NCBI RefSeq assembly: GCF_003473485.1
Contig: NC_053043.1
Span: forward strand, 33,084,576-33,148,575
Origin: Medicago truncatula
Lineage: Eukaryota; Streptophyta; Magnoliopsida; Fabales; Fabaceae
Length of the DNA: 64,000 bases
Direction: 5' to 3'
The stretch's first letter is position 1, and each line of letters opens with the position of its first letter. The notes beneath the pieces were generated by a model. The model was not told where the DNA came from and did no database searches. It saw nothing but the letters and a program-made list of their open reading frames with translations. Made by a program: the position numbers and the translations under genes. Shown one piece after another: positions 11,620-22,537 of this stretch.

Positions 11620-12040
11620 AAGCTCTGCATAGATGATGGGAGGACTGCTACGTTGCAAGAGGAGATGTGTAACGTGGCACAAGGTTATTTTGAGCAACTA
11701 TTTTCTGTGAATGCGGGAGTCCATGAACCGGTGCTAGATTTGATGAGCCAGTGTGTTTCGTGGGATGACAATATAATGCTTACAACACCTGTTACAAAGG
11801 AAGAATTGCGTCAAGCCCTTTTCAGATGCACCCGGACAAGTCCCCATGTTCATATGGTTTTAACCCTGTATTTTTTCAGAGATACTGACATGTGTGTGGT
11901 GATGATATTTATCAGGCAGTGGTTTCTTGGTTGGACCGCGATTACTTTCCTTCAAACCTAACAAAAACAAATATTTGTTTGATCCCGAAGTGCGAAGACC
12001 CAAATAAAATGAAGAATCTTAGGCTTATAATTGACCGTTA
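11620..12040 (+). pseudogene. LINE ORF2 reverse transcriptase, N-terminal piece only
   Basis: The reading runs KLCIDDGRTATLQEEM, YFEQLFSVNAG, then LTTPVTKEELRQALF. A frame change at about 11823 shifts the expected 'hPDKSPG-DG' motif out of frame, and the sequence then carries FFQRYWHVCGDDIYQAVVSW and NKTNICLIPKCEDPNKMKN in other frames. It is cut off near 12,040 before the catalytic YADD box, so there is no activity. Confidence 0.65.
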
Positions 12041-12069
12041 ATTGATCGCTAAGTCATATGATATCAAAT

Positions 12070-12197
12070 TATCCCGGTGAGCATAAGTCATTTGTAAGGA
12101 CATTATAACATATAATGATCGGGGTTTAAACCTCATATTCCTTACTTATTCACCTGAAAGGGTGAAATTCAAACCAATAGGCTACTAAGGAAAATAA
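12070..12197 (+). mobile_element. tRNA-derived SINE, degraded (Au-like family)
   Basis: The sequence ATCCCGGTGAGCATAAGTC resembles the 5' tRNA-like end of the SINE at 41650. It keeps an A-box-like part (about 12079-12092) and a B-box-like CGGGGTTTAAACC. The tail GGCTACTAAGG matches the family ending. It is an old copy. Confidence 0.5.
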
Positions 12198-12369
12198 ATA
12201 CTAACCAATTAATATATGTGAAAATGTTGCCAAAAGGATTTATATATAAAAAAAAACGGAGAAAGTATGACAAAAGGAACGTATCATCTCCAATAAGTGG
12301 ATGGTCTACTGAAATTTCAAACACTTATCTAGATCTACAGAACCCATGTATGTTTTATTATTATTTTTT

Positions 12370-12845
12370 TAGGGAAACTTGCTTATAGTTTCAATACAAT
12401 TGGGTATTTCATAATAAACAATGGGACTAACTAGTAACGTGGCTTCTCTTGCAAGTGTATGAGCAACCTCGTTAGCTTGTCACCTAACAAACTCCACCCT
12501 AGAGTTAGAAAATAAAGAAATAAACAAAGAATGACAAGAAGAAATAATGCAAACCAAATTCGGACGTGTCATTTCTGTCAGAGAGAAAAGCATCAGACGT
12601 CAACTTAAAATCCGTTTCAAAATCCACATTATCAAACTTCATGTCACTTAACCATTGCAAAGCTAAGTGCAATCCGAGGCTTCGCCCACATCTACCGGAA
12701 TAAGGCAAGGATGCGTCATAGTTTTTGCCAACACAAAACTACCATCTGACTCCCGAATACAAATACCAATACTTGTTCGATTAAGGGAGTTAGAGAAAGT
12801 GGCATCGATGTTACATTTGTACCTCCCGGGCATAGGATGTTGTCT
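12370..12845 (-). pseudogene. LINE RNase H (RVT_3) domain fragment
   Basis: On the minus strand, 12845 downward gives GRYKCNIDATFSNSLNR, SIGICIRESDGSFVLAK, LGLHLALQWLSDMKFDNV and FETDFKLTSDAF. A frame break is followed by SNSRVEFVR, QANEVAHTLAREATLL and YYEIPNCIET down to about 12370. It is the same domain type as at 1-1844 but in opposite orientation and from a different copy. Stops are present and it is inactive. Confidence 0.65.
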
Positions 12846-13129
12846 ATGAATTTGGTTTTCTAATAGAAATATATTTATCTATTAAAAAAAGAAATATATT
12901 ATTGTGAATTTGTAACTTGTATACGTAATAAAAATGTGTACCGACACCCAAAAACTTAGATCTGTAATAAAAATAGTTTTATATTTAATGCTTTTTAATA
13001 TGTAAATTGGCCCACTTGAATATTTTGATACTACTTTTTTTTGAATTATTAAAGATTTCCATACTATTAGGCTATTCTTTTGACAGTATAAGAATATTTA
13101 TCTGCTGCTTGCGGGATTCAAATGGTTTT

Positions 13130-13384
13130 GCATGACATGCAATTTGAAAGCTCAACTTGGGGTGGTACAATGCATCAAACTCGTGTCTTTGTCATTTGGT
13201 TTGCATTTGCATTTATGTGAAGGATTGGAAAACAAAAAATGGTATGTTATTTCAAAGAATTGTAAGTGATTATTATTTAGACACACAATTCAAAGTTAAA
13301 ATGATAAATATGGTCGAAGAAGTAGAACTAGGTTGGTTGAAAATAAAAGAGTCATTTACTCCATTTCATAGTAGGTATGGATAA
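13130..13384 (+). pseudogene. Possible LINE zf-RVT C-terminal fragment
   Basis: A short reading with WKTKNGMLFQ and LGWLKIKESFTPF resembles the tail of plant LINE zf-RVT domains (compare LQLYWWLKTNRPSFVF in the element at 14763). No start, flanking domains or poly(A) tail are visible. It could also be chance. Confidence 0.3.
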
Positions 13385-13789
13385 TATTTTTTTTAGATAA
13401 GCAAAGATTTTACTTATAAGAGGTATAAGGGGTATTCTAACACATTAACAAAACAGTACAAGTTAAATGGATTGTAGACAATATAATTACACCCATAATT
13501 ATGCCACGGTGCAATTACACCGATAATTTGGCTCAGTTATACCACGGTGCAATTACATGGATAATTATACTCTTATGGCACATATTAAGAAACCCAAAAA
13601 AAAAAAAAAAAATTCTAAAATTTTGTGCATCTAATTCATTAAAAAGTTAAAGGTTAAATGAAATGCACACATTTCAATAAATTATTTATACCATTGATTC
13701 ATTAACTTATGCGTTAAGGGCGTAAGTTAGGATTTTCCATTAAAAAAAAATTATATGAGTGACAACTTTAATTAAATCTGATATGTCTC
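13385..13789. other. Intergenic, AT-rich, one local duplication
   Basis: No gene is seen. CCACGGTGCAATTACA occurs twice, at about 13505 and 13540, with similar flanks, indicating a small tandem duplication. The rest is AT-rich spacer with A runs. Confidence 0.6.
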
Positions 13790-13805
13790 CTTTGAAGATT
13801 AATCT

Positions 13806-14031
13806 TATTTTTTTAAAAAAAAAAACTCGGTATCCTATCCAAGAATCGACTAATCCGAGGGGATCAATCCCACCGCCCACTTGCGGGAGGGCTGTTTAAA
13901 GCCAGAGCAAGTTCTATATGGACTTAGCCCACCGAAATTGACACCGACACCAGAGGGAATCAAACCTAAAACCTTTAGAGGAGCAAACTCGAAGATCCCA
14001 AGCCAACCACTATGCCAACCCCAAATGGGTT
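13806..14031 (-). mobile_element. SINE (family 1), with 16-bp target duplication
   Basis: Read on the minus strand, it has a tRNA-like head (GGCATAGTGGTTGGCTTGGG, then a degraded B box), a body ending GGATACCGAG and a T/A tail at 13806-13825. Exact 16-bp repeats ctttgaagattaatct flank it at 13790-13805 and 14032-14047. A second copy lies at 35062-35260 on the plus strand. Open reading frames across it on both strands are shadows. Confidence 0.8.
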
Positions 14032-14049
14032 CTTTGAAGATTAATCTAT

Positions 14050-14750
14050 TTCTCATTTCCAATAGACACCAAATAACAGCCAGCTAACCGGTATAATGAA
14101 TGCATTCTCCGACACCATTAGCATGTGTGGGAATGACTCGATGAAGCTAAAGATTCAATCAAAACCAATTAAATTGGTTCTATTTTTTCCATGTCCGAGT
14201 CTAAACCATACCAGACCAATCAAAGACTATCTCTTTTGGTTTGAGTATCAATTTTTTCGTTATTAAAAACCCGAATCAAACCATTATATTTTAATTTATA
14301 CTATCTTACACTATATTACTAATTTTATCTTGAACAATAGAGTTAAATATGTATTTCATTCCGATAATTTGAAAAAAAATAAAAATAATTAGTTCCTATA
14401 ATTTTTCCAACTTTTATAGCTCCATAGTATTTTCATTCTACAATTTTAGTCCATGTAAAATCAAAATAAATTGATGTCATATTGAAATGCCATCAACTTT
14501 TTTGATAAGTTCTACGCAAAATATGAATGTGTGTATTATGGTTTCTTGAGCTTTTGGTGTTTAAAAAATTTACAATTAATTGATCTTATAATAAAAAATT
14601 ATAAATGGTTTTTCAAAAAAGGATTAATTTGTATGTGTTTATAAATATAAAGGACCTATGTGGGAAGAAAAAAAAAAGATAAATGACTAATATGTTACAA
14701 TTAAATAAGGTAAATGACCTTTGATGTAATTTTGCCAAAATACTATAAAC
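14050..14750. other. Intergenic AT-rich DNA
   Basis: No coding, RNA or clear repeat structure was recognised. This is the target DNA into which the LINE at 14763 inserted. Confidence 0.55.
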
Positions 14751-14762
14751 ATGTTTGCGAAA

Positions 14763-16084
14763 TCATTCTTTGGGTGGTCGTTTAGTTCTCCTAAAGTCTG
14801 TCTTGTCCTCTCTTCCGATCTACTTTATTTCCTTCTTCAAAGCTCCTATAGGTATCGTTTCTTCCATTGAATCTATATTTAATTGTTTTTTTTTTTTTTT
14901 TGGGGTTGTGAGGAGGTTGGGAAAATTTATTGGATTAATTGGGACACTATTTGTTCCAAAAAGGAGGAAGGAGGTTTAGGTGTGCGAAGGATCCAGGAAT
15001 TTAATTTGGCTTTACTTGGTAAATGGTGTTGGCGGATGCGGGTTGAAAATAGGAGTTTGTGGTATAGAGTTTTATCAGCTAGATACGGTGAGGTAGGAGG
15101 TAAAATCGCCGAGGATCGGCAGTTTAACTCTGTTTGGTGGAATAATTTGATAAATGTTAAAAATGGAGCTGGTGTGGGAGGTGGGAGTTGGTTTGATGGA
15201 AATGTTGGGCGGGAGGTAGGAGATGGGGCCCAAACTTTATTTTGGTGGGATCCTTGGATTGACGGGTTAGTTTTGAAGAATAGTTTCAGTCGCCTTTTTT
15301 ATCTTGCTACTAATAAAATGGCAACGGTGGCTGAAATGTATTCTTCTAGGTGGGGGGTTGAGGGTGAAGCTTGGTAGTGGCGGCGTCGTTTGTTGGCCTA
15401 GGAGGAAGAGAAAGTGTGGGAATGTTGTGATTTTTTATCTATTATTGTTTTGCAGCCTACTCATCTTGACATGTGGATTTGGCACTTGCATGCCTCCAAC
15501 CGTTATACAGTCACAAGTGCTTATAATCATCTATTGACATTCACCAGTAACAACTTGGTAGTTAATCACATGACCAAAATTTGGAACAAGGAAGTGCCTC
15601 TAAAAATCAGTCTCTTCACTTAGAGCTTGTTACATGATAGATTACCAACAACAGACAATTTAATCAAAAGACACATTTTACATCTGAATGTTCAGTTATG
15701 CGTGGGTGGATGCGGCATGATAGAAGATGCAAAACACTTATTCCTCTCTTGTGATTTTTTTGGCAAACTTTAGTATGGCATTTCTCACTGGCTTGGTTAC
15801 CAATTAGTGTTTTCTGAAAATGTGTCAGACCATTTATATCAATTTGGCACCTTTAGCGGCTTTTCTAACAGCAAACGCTCAGCTCTTAATCTTATTTGCC
15901 TAACTTGTGTGTGGGTGATTTGGCTTAAAAGAAATGCTCGAATATTTCACCAAAAAGAAGCTTCTTTTAATCAATTGTTAAAGCTCCAATTATACTGGTG
16001 GCTGAAAACGAACCGTCCTAGTTTTGTTTTCTCCTACCTTTCATGGTGGTTGAACCCTTTACCTTGCTTGGGAATACTTATGTA
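14763..16084 (+). pseudogene. LINE ORF2 C-terminal part (RT thumb plus zf-RVT)
   Basis: Visible motifs are SIESIFNCFFFFF (14867-14905, a poly-T run that shifts frame), then EEGGLGVRRIQEFNLALLGK, WCWRMRVENRSLWYRVLSAR, FWWDPWIDG, TSAYNHL and WNKEVPLKISLF. Near the end come WVIWLKRNARIFHQKEASFN and LQLYWWLKTNRPSFVFSYLS, with a stop at 16082. Frameshifts lie at the poly-T tract and around 15375-15410, with stops near 15376, 15621 and 15772. The catalytic YADD motif is upstream of the truncation. Confidence 0.75.
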
Positions 16085-16226
16085 ACAAGATAGTCTTCTT
16101 TTTTATTCCTGTTTTGGCCATTTTGACACTTTTGGAATTGACTCTTTCAGCTGGAGTTTTGACACTCCTTGTGCTGAAATCTCCAGGCTTTCAGTAATTT
16201 AATCTATTTTAGTTTCTTAAAAAAAG
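14763..16226 (+). mobile_element. 5'-truncated LINE with 11-bp target duplication
   Basis: Identical 11-bp repeats tgtttgcgaaa lie at 14752-14762 and 16227-16237. The element starts inside ORF2 at the RT thumb (LGGRLVLLKSVLSSLPIYF), continues through zf-RVT and ends in a short untranslated region with an A7 run at 16219-16225. Severe 5' truncation with a target duplication is the normal outcome of aborted target-primed reverse transcription. Confidence 0.88.
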
Positions 16227-16237
16227 TGTTTGCGAAA

Positions 16238-16554
16238 AATCACTCAAAAATTCATAGAAGTACACATGAGTTGACGACTTAACATAGTAATATAACTAAA
16301 GTAGTTGGTGGAAAATATTGTGGAAACTAAAAGTTGAAGATTAATTTTATTAAACTAAAATAAAATTTTGAAATTTATTGCAATTAAAATTATATTTAAC
16401 CCTAAAATAATGTTCTTTTAGAAAACCCTAAAATAATGTTGTATTCAGTAAATTTTTAATCATCATATATGATTTTTTTTTAGCTTACATTTTTAGTTTG
16501 ATGGATACACATAATCTACGGTTTTTTTATTATCTATATAGAATATAGATAATA
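16238..16554. other. AT-rich spacer
   Basis: No gene was recognised. CCCTAAAATAATGTT occurs twice (about 16400 and 16424), and an inverted TATCTATATAGAATATAGATA sits near 16530-16551. Confidence 0.5.
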
Positions 16555-17961
16555 AAATCTTCAATTGAATCTAACATCCTAACATCAAATACATCATCTT
16601 GCAAATATAAGTATATAATTCACAAGCAACAACAAACATCATCATGATCAACAATATGGCAACTACATCCAACAACAAAGACTCATGCATGACATCACTA
16701 CACCACTAAGAATCCTCAAATATGCAATTATGCATGTGGTACCAAACAGGACCGAAGCCCTCACCGCTTTTGAATGGTTAAAGCATTCATCAGGACCGAA
16801 GCCCTCACCGCTGTCGAGCAACCAGTGCTCTAGGACATGAGTCCTCTCCGCTGTTTATGCATATGCAATGGACCTACTTGTGTATATCTACATACAACTT
16901 GACCATGCATACATACTCCATATGACTCCACTTAAACAACATATATGATTCAATAATTTTAGCATACATCACAGTCATCAACAACAGCACACAAAACTGG
17001 GTAGCTCGCCTTGCGAGCACATCTGCTCGCTATGGCGAGTTCACAAAACTGGTTGCTCGCCATTGCGAGTTCAAGGCGAACTCGAGGCGAGTGAAAAATA
17101 GGTGCTCTCGGGAATTTTGACATTTTTCTCACTCAGACCTCAATTTTAAGCTCCCTATTCATCTTTTTAACCTAAAACTTGCTCCAGTCATCATTAAAAT
17201 CATTTATGCACATTAAACCATCCCCAAAACATCTTATAACAACATTTCAAAAATCAAGTTTTGATCTGGCTTGCTCGCCACGGCGAGTTGGTCTGCTCGC
17301 AAGCGAGCCATGATGTTGTTCACTCGTGAGGCGAGACATGAATGCTCTCGAGGCGAGCGATGAACATCAGTACGAGCAGAAAGCAGGTTTTTCCCAAAAA
17401 TCCCTTTTTTCTTCAATTCACTCCCCAAACTGGTTTACAGATGTGAGTTAACTTACTGTATGCACTCAGAACCTATTTCTAACATCAAAATCATCTTTAC
17501 AACTCCAAAATCAACATTCCACCATAAAACCCCAAAATCCCAATTCTCACCAAAACTCTGTTAAATTCAAATTCAGAAATTAAAGTCTATACTACTGAAG
17601 TAAACCTCACCCTTACCTTAGAATTGCAGAAAGAAATGCACAGCAAAAATGGTTCTTGAGTTCTACTTGCTCTTCTCTCCTTTTCTCCCAAAAGTTGGTT
17701 TTCACGTAAAACTGCTTCTGATTCTATTTTCCTAACTTCCCTCTTACTTAACTCCCTTTATTTCCATTTAACTCCCTTTAATTCTATTTAATATTAAATA
17801 ACTCCCCAAACTCCAAAATAATTATTATTTCTCACTTAATCCAATTATTATTAAAATAAACCATATAATAAAATAAACACACCACATAAATCACCAAAAA
17901 TCATATATATATAGACTCCACATAAATCAAAATAATTAAATATATCGACTAGGGCGTTACA
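16555..17961 (-). mobile_element. LTR E, truncated copy of the LTR F family, inserted in the MULE gene
   Basis: It ends AGGGCGTTACA at 17961. Read on the minus strand it matches the start, leader and palindrome cluster of the LTR at 39289-41235, but the far portion beyond about 16,555 is missing. CTCGC...GCGAG palindromes occur at 17005-17350, and a GGTAAGGGTGAG-like motif lies at about 17610-17622. It cuts the OTU-like part of the MULE protein. No target repeat can be assigned because one end is lost. Confidence 0.7.
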
Positions 17962-20142
17962 CAATGTGTCCCATGTCCGGAAAAGTCAACCACTTATCAA
18001 CAAGATGTGCACAAGTTTTTGTATTTGCGGGAGGATGTAAGCCGTTTAAGATGTGTACGGATCATGAGATGATTTTTTTCGGTCAAGCCCATGAACTCGG
18101 CTATAGCCCGGAATCCACAATGTCCATCGCCGATAACATCCACCACTTTTTCAATAAATGGAAGCATGAAGCGTGGCATATAATCAATAGGACTCATAAC
18201 CGGATAGCCTTAGGCTTTGGATACCGAGTAGGTGGTGGAAGTGGGGAAAGTGATGTTTTACCAAGACGAGCACCTTTTTTTCTTTTATACGATGATGTTG
18301 TTGGTGATGGTGACGGTGGCTATCCGGATTTTGGGAATCAACAACCTCCCACGAAGAAGGGATCCGACTAGTCGATGTAATTTTTCCTTTAGACCTCGCA
18401 ATGTCGACTTTTTTCTTTGCTCCCTTGGTTGGTACTTTTCGTGGTGGTGGAGACATCAAGGTGGTTTCAGGAAATGCCAACTGCCGCAAACCCTCTTTGA
18501 CCTCAAGCTTCATTTGGAAAGGGAGTTTCTTTAGACGTTCTACAATAGCCTTCAACTCAACCTCGACACAAAAAGCAACTTCGTTACTTTCTTCACCCAT
18601 AGATAACCTAATCCAATGGTGGTATATCTCATCCAATAAAATTGGCTTCTCTTCAAGGAGCTTAGTAGCAATTTCGCATGCACATGGTTTCCCTACAACG
18701 TGTCTCTTCCAAAGCAATGTTGTCCAAAGCATATCTAGACACATGACCACCTAACCCCGAGTACAAAGTGACATCTTTGAATCTATGTTCCAACACGCTA
18801 ACGCTATGACCAAAGGATGTTTGTATAGCAGTGAACTGAAGCAACAACATGTCATGTATTTTCTCCCAACAAGTACCCAAATCACCCACACTATTGTCCA
18901 AGTATTTCTTCAATAAAGCATGAGCCGATTCGACCCTGTTCGTGGTCCTGCAACCAAGATGCAACACATGGTCTGTCCATGCCCTCACAATTTTGTCCTT
19001 CACTTCATTCAAGGTGGTCATGGCATAATTTTCAAAAATTGGGAAATCACTACATGAATCTTTGAACTCCACTAATGCATTTGCATATAACTGTTGAGTG
19101 GGCGATTCAACCATAGTTTTCCATACCCTCATTATCTTCTTGACAACATCGTGATTGCTCACCTCTTTCCCATCCTTTTTAAAACCCAAAGGATATTTAC
19201 AATCTAAGACACACCTTTGTTTAACATTTGCTTGCACATGAAAGTAACAATTCATTGCATAACTTTCGGGAAAAACATGTGAAACCGCTTTCATCAAAGA
19301 CATATCCCTGTCGGTAACAATCACCTTAGGCATATTCATCTTTGACGAAAGAAGTTTACGCAACATTTTTAAAACCCAAACAAAGTTTTCCTCTTTCTCA
19401 TGTGTCATAAATCCAAACCCAACCGAATATGTCAAATCGGTCGAAGTGACCCCAACTACCTCAAACATTGGTATCCTATACATGTTGGTTTTGTAGGTGG
19501 AGTCCATAACCAAAACCGTTGGAAAATTGTTAAACAACTTAATGGATGTTGGATGAGCCCAAAAGATATCTTCGATTGTATTACTTTCACTTTGTGTTCT
19601 TGAGTAATAAGTATAGTTGTGCTCCTCCAATTTCGAGATTAGATATTGCAACGACTTCTTGTCACCTCTATTTGCCTTCCATATTTGTTGACGTTCATTG
19701 TACACTTGCTTCACATTTGTCATGCAATGTGGTCTTTTGTTCTTCAAATGTATCAAAATATTTCTTGGAAGCATCTTGCTCTTGGTCAAGTCACGTACAA
19801 TCTTCTTGTCGTCCTCCTTTAATCTACCGGCAAGAATGTGTCCTTCTAAAGCCGGCTCCATGGGATGGTTGTGAACTCCATTAAGAATGTTCAATCCCCA
19901 TTCCCTTGTTTGCTTACTTTGATATCCATTAATCATGAACAAGCACCCACATTTTCTTGAGCCCGTTCTCGCATGCTTCGGTTTTTTTTTCGGCACTTTG
20001 TGAGTTCCACTCCTTTCACACACTAGCCGGAACATTGGATTGATCAAGCTTGATCTTTGTGTGACAATTGTAAATCCCGCCTTATTTGCATGACGACGCA
20101 CCCACTCAAGCAATTCATCTCTATCTTTCGACTTAACGTCGT
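17962..20142 (-). pseudogene. MULE transposase with FAR1-type zinc domain and C-terminal OTU-like protease domain
   Basis: The long reading frame 20113-18662 (483 aa) holds, in order: a FAR1/WRKY-GCM1-like DNA-binding region (LLEWVRRHANKAGFTIV, CERSG, RKCGCLF, HNHPM, about residues 1-90), then the MULE DDE core. The DDE residues appear as VMDSTYKTN (~200), VTDRDMSLMKAV (~265) and TTNRVESAH (~400). A frameshift near 18,700-18,740 puts the SWIM-type KPCACEIA part and PETTLMSPPP in another frame. A second shift near 18,200-18,300 precedes an OTU-like domain with the nucleophile motif VIGDGHCGFRAIAEFMG. LTR E then removes the rest. A splice-acceptor-like TTTTTTTTTCAG ends at 20143 and an upstream exon may lie at 20160-20346. 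It is inactive as it stands. Confidence 0.75.
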
Positions 20143-20479
20143 CTGAAAAAAAAACCTAGCCGTGTCGAACTCGTGGGCTTGAAGTAGGAGGACACCGGAG
20201 CTGCCAACATACTTTGAAGCTTCAACATGGACGGAAGCTCCATCAATGTTTGGTTTCGCTTCAACCTTAGCTGGTTTGACATCTCCGGAATTTTCGACAA
20301 AATTTTGTTTTGTCTCTCCCGGAACATCTTTCGCGTTCTCTACCATTACTATATTTAATCAACACATAAATATGAATTAACAACTAACTAATGTATAAAC
20401 ATCAATGCCATAATGAATTAAAACAAAACAAAAAACAAAATAAAAACAAAATAAAAAAAAATTGAAAAATTGGCAGTAG

Positions 20480-20960
20480 CTGCCATTTTTTCGTTGTGAA
20501 AATTTTTCACAAGAGTTCCTCGGCACCTTACTACCGAGGTTTTCCTTGGCACTACACTACCGAAATTTTCCTCGGCAGTTAACTGCCGAAGATTCCCATG
20601 ACAGGGTTCTACGTAATTGACGTAGATACCCATAAAATAGCCAAAAAATCAATCGAATAAAATGCACAATACTTGTTTTTTTACGTCAAAAGTGTGTTGA
20701 TACCTCCTATGCTTGATGCTTGAATGATTTTGGATCAAGAATTGATTAAAAAAAAAATTTAGATTTTGGGATTGAATGGAGGTGGAAATGAAGTTGATGA
20801 AGAAAATAGTGTGTAGGGGGAGCAGGTGGCTGTTTCATATGAAACATTTCCTCGGCAATTAACTCCCGAGGTTTTCCTCGGCAGTTAACTGCAGCCGGAT
20901 TTCAAATTCCTCAGCAGTTAACTGCCGAGGGGGTAAAATCGTATTTTACTAGTGTGGCAC
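20480..20960. repeat. CTCGGCAGTTAACTGCCGAG palindrome cluster at MULE 5' end
   Basis: Motifs occur at about 20519-20541, 20544-20566, 20570-20592, 20850-20870, 20875-20895 and 20910-20931. One half is TTCCTCGGCA and the other TGCCGAGG. They sit in the subterminal DNA upstream of the transposase and could be transposase binding sites. This is inference from position and repetition only. Confidence 0.7.
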
Positions 20961-22019
20961 AGCCTTATCACATGTGGGAACAACAATTCTCTTCAAAATT
21001 TTCACATGAAAAATTGGGACCGAAAAGGGAGACCTATTAAATATAATCCATCCGATTTTCCAATGTTAATTAATCATTAACAATTGAATGGATACTTCAC
21101 ATCAATAACATTGTAATTAGTTTGTTATAATTATTTATTCGATGGATGTTCACATGGGAGAGCCTAAAACTTTCCCACGATGGAAAAGTTTATATTGACC
21201 TTTAGATCAAATCAAGAACACATAATTATAATACTCTCTCCACACTAAAAATTTTTACACACTTCCACACCACTGTTCTCTCTCCTCCGTTCTTCATTTT
21301 ATTCTTTCCTATATTTCTCCCCATCACATAATTTTGTAAACCTGCAACTCACCTACCACCAACTATTACTTTAACCTCATTTTCTTCAACTTAATATCTT
21401 CAACCTCCATGAAACTACAACAAGTACATTTCCATCTTCATCATTTGTTCTTAAAAAATCTTGAAAAATAAAAAGAAACAAAAAAATTAAAATTAAAGAA
21501 CAATTCAAAAACAATCTCCATGTGTTGCAATTGAAAAACCATGGTGTTTATGGAACCCACAATTAAAAACAATATTCTACCTTCAATCTAATTAAAGAAC
21601 CTAATCCTCTGTTTAGGTTTGTTTTTGTAGCATGATAGTTTCTCCATTTATATGGGTTTCATAGATTCCTTCTGATTGTAGCTCACCAGTATTATGTTAT
21701 TTTGATTAATAGCACGTTTTTGTTGATAAAATGAAATTGGTTAGGCATACTAGATCTATTATTACCAAAATTAAGGTAATAGTTCCAGATCTCAAATTCT
21801 AAATCAGAGTTTTAGATGAATGAGAGAGAAATGATGAAAGGGAGAATATGAAGTTGTTGGATAAACAATTTTGCCCAAATTCATGAGTTGTGATTTTTGT
21901 GTTCTTTTATGAATTGAAAATGAAGACCAAGATGGAGAGATGAAGGAAAGGAATACGGTTGTGATGGTGAGTGTAGGAGAGAGAATGGTGGTGGATGATA
22001 TAGTGTGGACTTACCATAG
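20961..22019. other. Intergenic DNA, no gene recognised
   Basis: AT-rich sequence with CT-rich tracts (21270-21420). No conserved reading frame, tRNA or clear repeat ends were recognised. Confidence 0.5.
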
Positions 22020-22028
22020 TAAAATTTA

Positions 22029-22528
22029 GGGTTAAATATGTTTTTGGTCCCCATAAATATACAAACTTTTCGTTTTAGTCCCTCTAAAATTTTCCTTCAA
22101 CTTTTAGTCCCTTAAAAATTTTCCATCTTCACTTTTGGTCCCTCTTTTAAAGTAAACTCATATGTAGAATTCATATTTTTGAATCAAATTTTCCAGAAAA
22201 ATTCATAATATTATATGAATCTCTCCCAAAAAAAATTAGAATTTTTTAACAAACATGAATTTAATATGAATTTTTATATTTTTTATGGTTAAAAATTCAT
22301 ATTTAATTTATGTTTACTTAAAAAATTCTAAATTTTTTTGGGAAATGTTTTTACAATATTCTACACATTTCTGTACAATTTCGTTAAAAAAATACTAAAA
22401 TTTACTTTAAAATAGGAACCAAAAGTAGTGATTCAAAATTTTATAGGGACTAAAAGTTGAAGGAAAATTTTAGAGGGTCTAAAACGAAAAGTTGGTATAT
22501 TTATAGGGACCAAAAACATATTTAACCC
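22029..22528. mobile_element. Mutator-like MITE, family M2, copy 1
   Basis: It begins GGGTTAAATATGTTTTTGG and ends with the inverted ATATTTAACCC. The 9-bp flanks taaattta-type (22020-22028 taaaattta; 22529-22537 taaaatcta) differ at one base, the Mutator-superfamily duplication length. Both ends carry TTTTAGTCCCT/AGGGACTAAAA blocks, and the core is a second inverted repeat around TTTTATGGTTAAAAATTCAT (near 22276-22300). It is non-coding. Confidence 0.82.
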
Positions 22529-22537
22529 TAAAATCTA

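Larger units (their letters stand above)
2550..12040 (+). mobile_element. LINE L1-like retrotransposon, full 5' part, 3' truncated, split by nested insertions
   Basis: This is one plant L1-type non-LTR element. ORF1 lies at 2616-3720, the ORF2 endonuclease at 9384-10483 and the beginning of the ORF2 reverse transcriptase at 11620-12040. Two blocks interrupt it: LTR B with its own nested elements (~3730-9218) and a probable LTR (~10484-11610). Homology stops after the RT motif LIPKCEDPNK-MKNLRL near 12,030. The rest of RT, zf-RVT, RNase H and poly(A) tail are absent. Many stops and frameshifts are present, so it is inactive. Confidence 0.8.
17962..20960 (-). mobile_element. MULE (Mutator-like DNA transposon), 3' part lost
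   Basis: This is an autonomous-type Mutator-like element read right to left. Its 5' subterminal DNA (about 20480-20960) carries repeated palindromes of the CTCGGCAGTTAACTGCCGAG type. The transposase follows, and the C-terminal protease-like domain is cut at 17962 by LTR E. The far terminal inverted repeat was not found, so the 9-bp target duplication cannot be checked. Confidence 0.7.

Noticed and set aside
13850-14087. Overlapping ORFs on both strands (68 and 70 codons)
   Set aside because: Both lie within a SINE with a tRNA-like head and a 16-bp target duplication.
18184-18754. Plus-strand ORFs opposite the MULE protein
   Set aside because: Antisense shadows; the minus-strand frame matches MULE/OTU family motifs.
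19400-19884. Plus-strand ORFs inside the transposase
   Set aside because: Antisense shadows of the DDE core.
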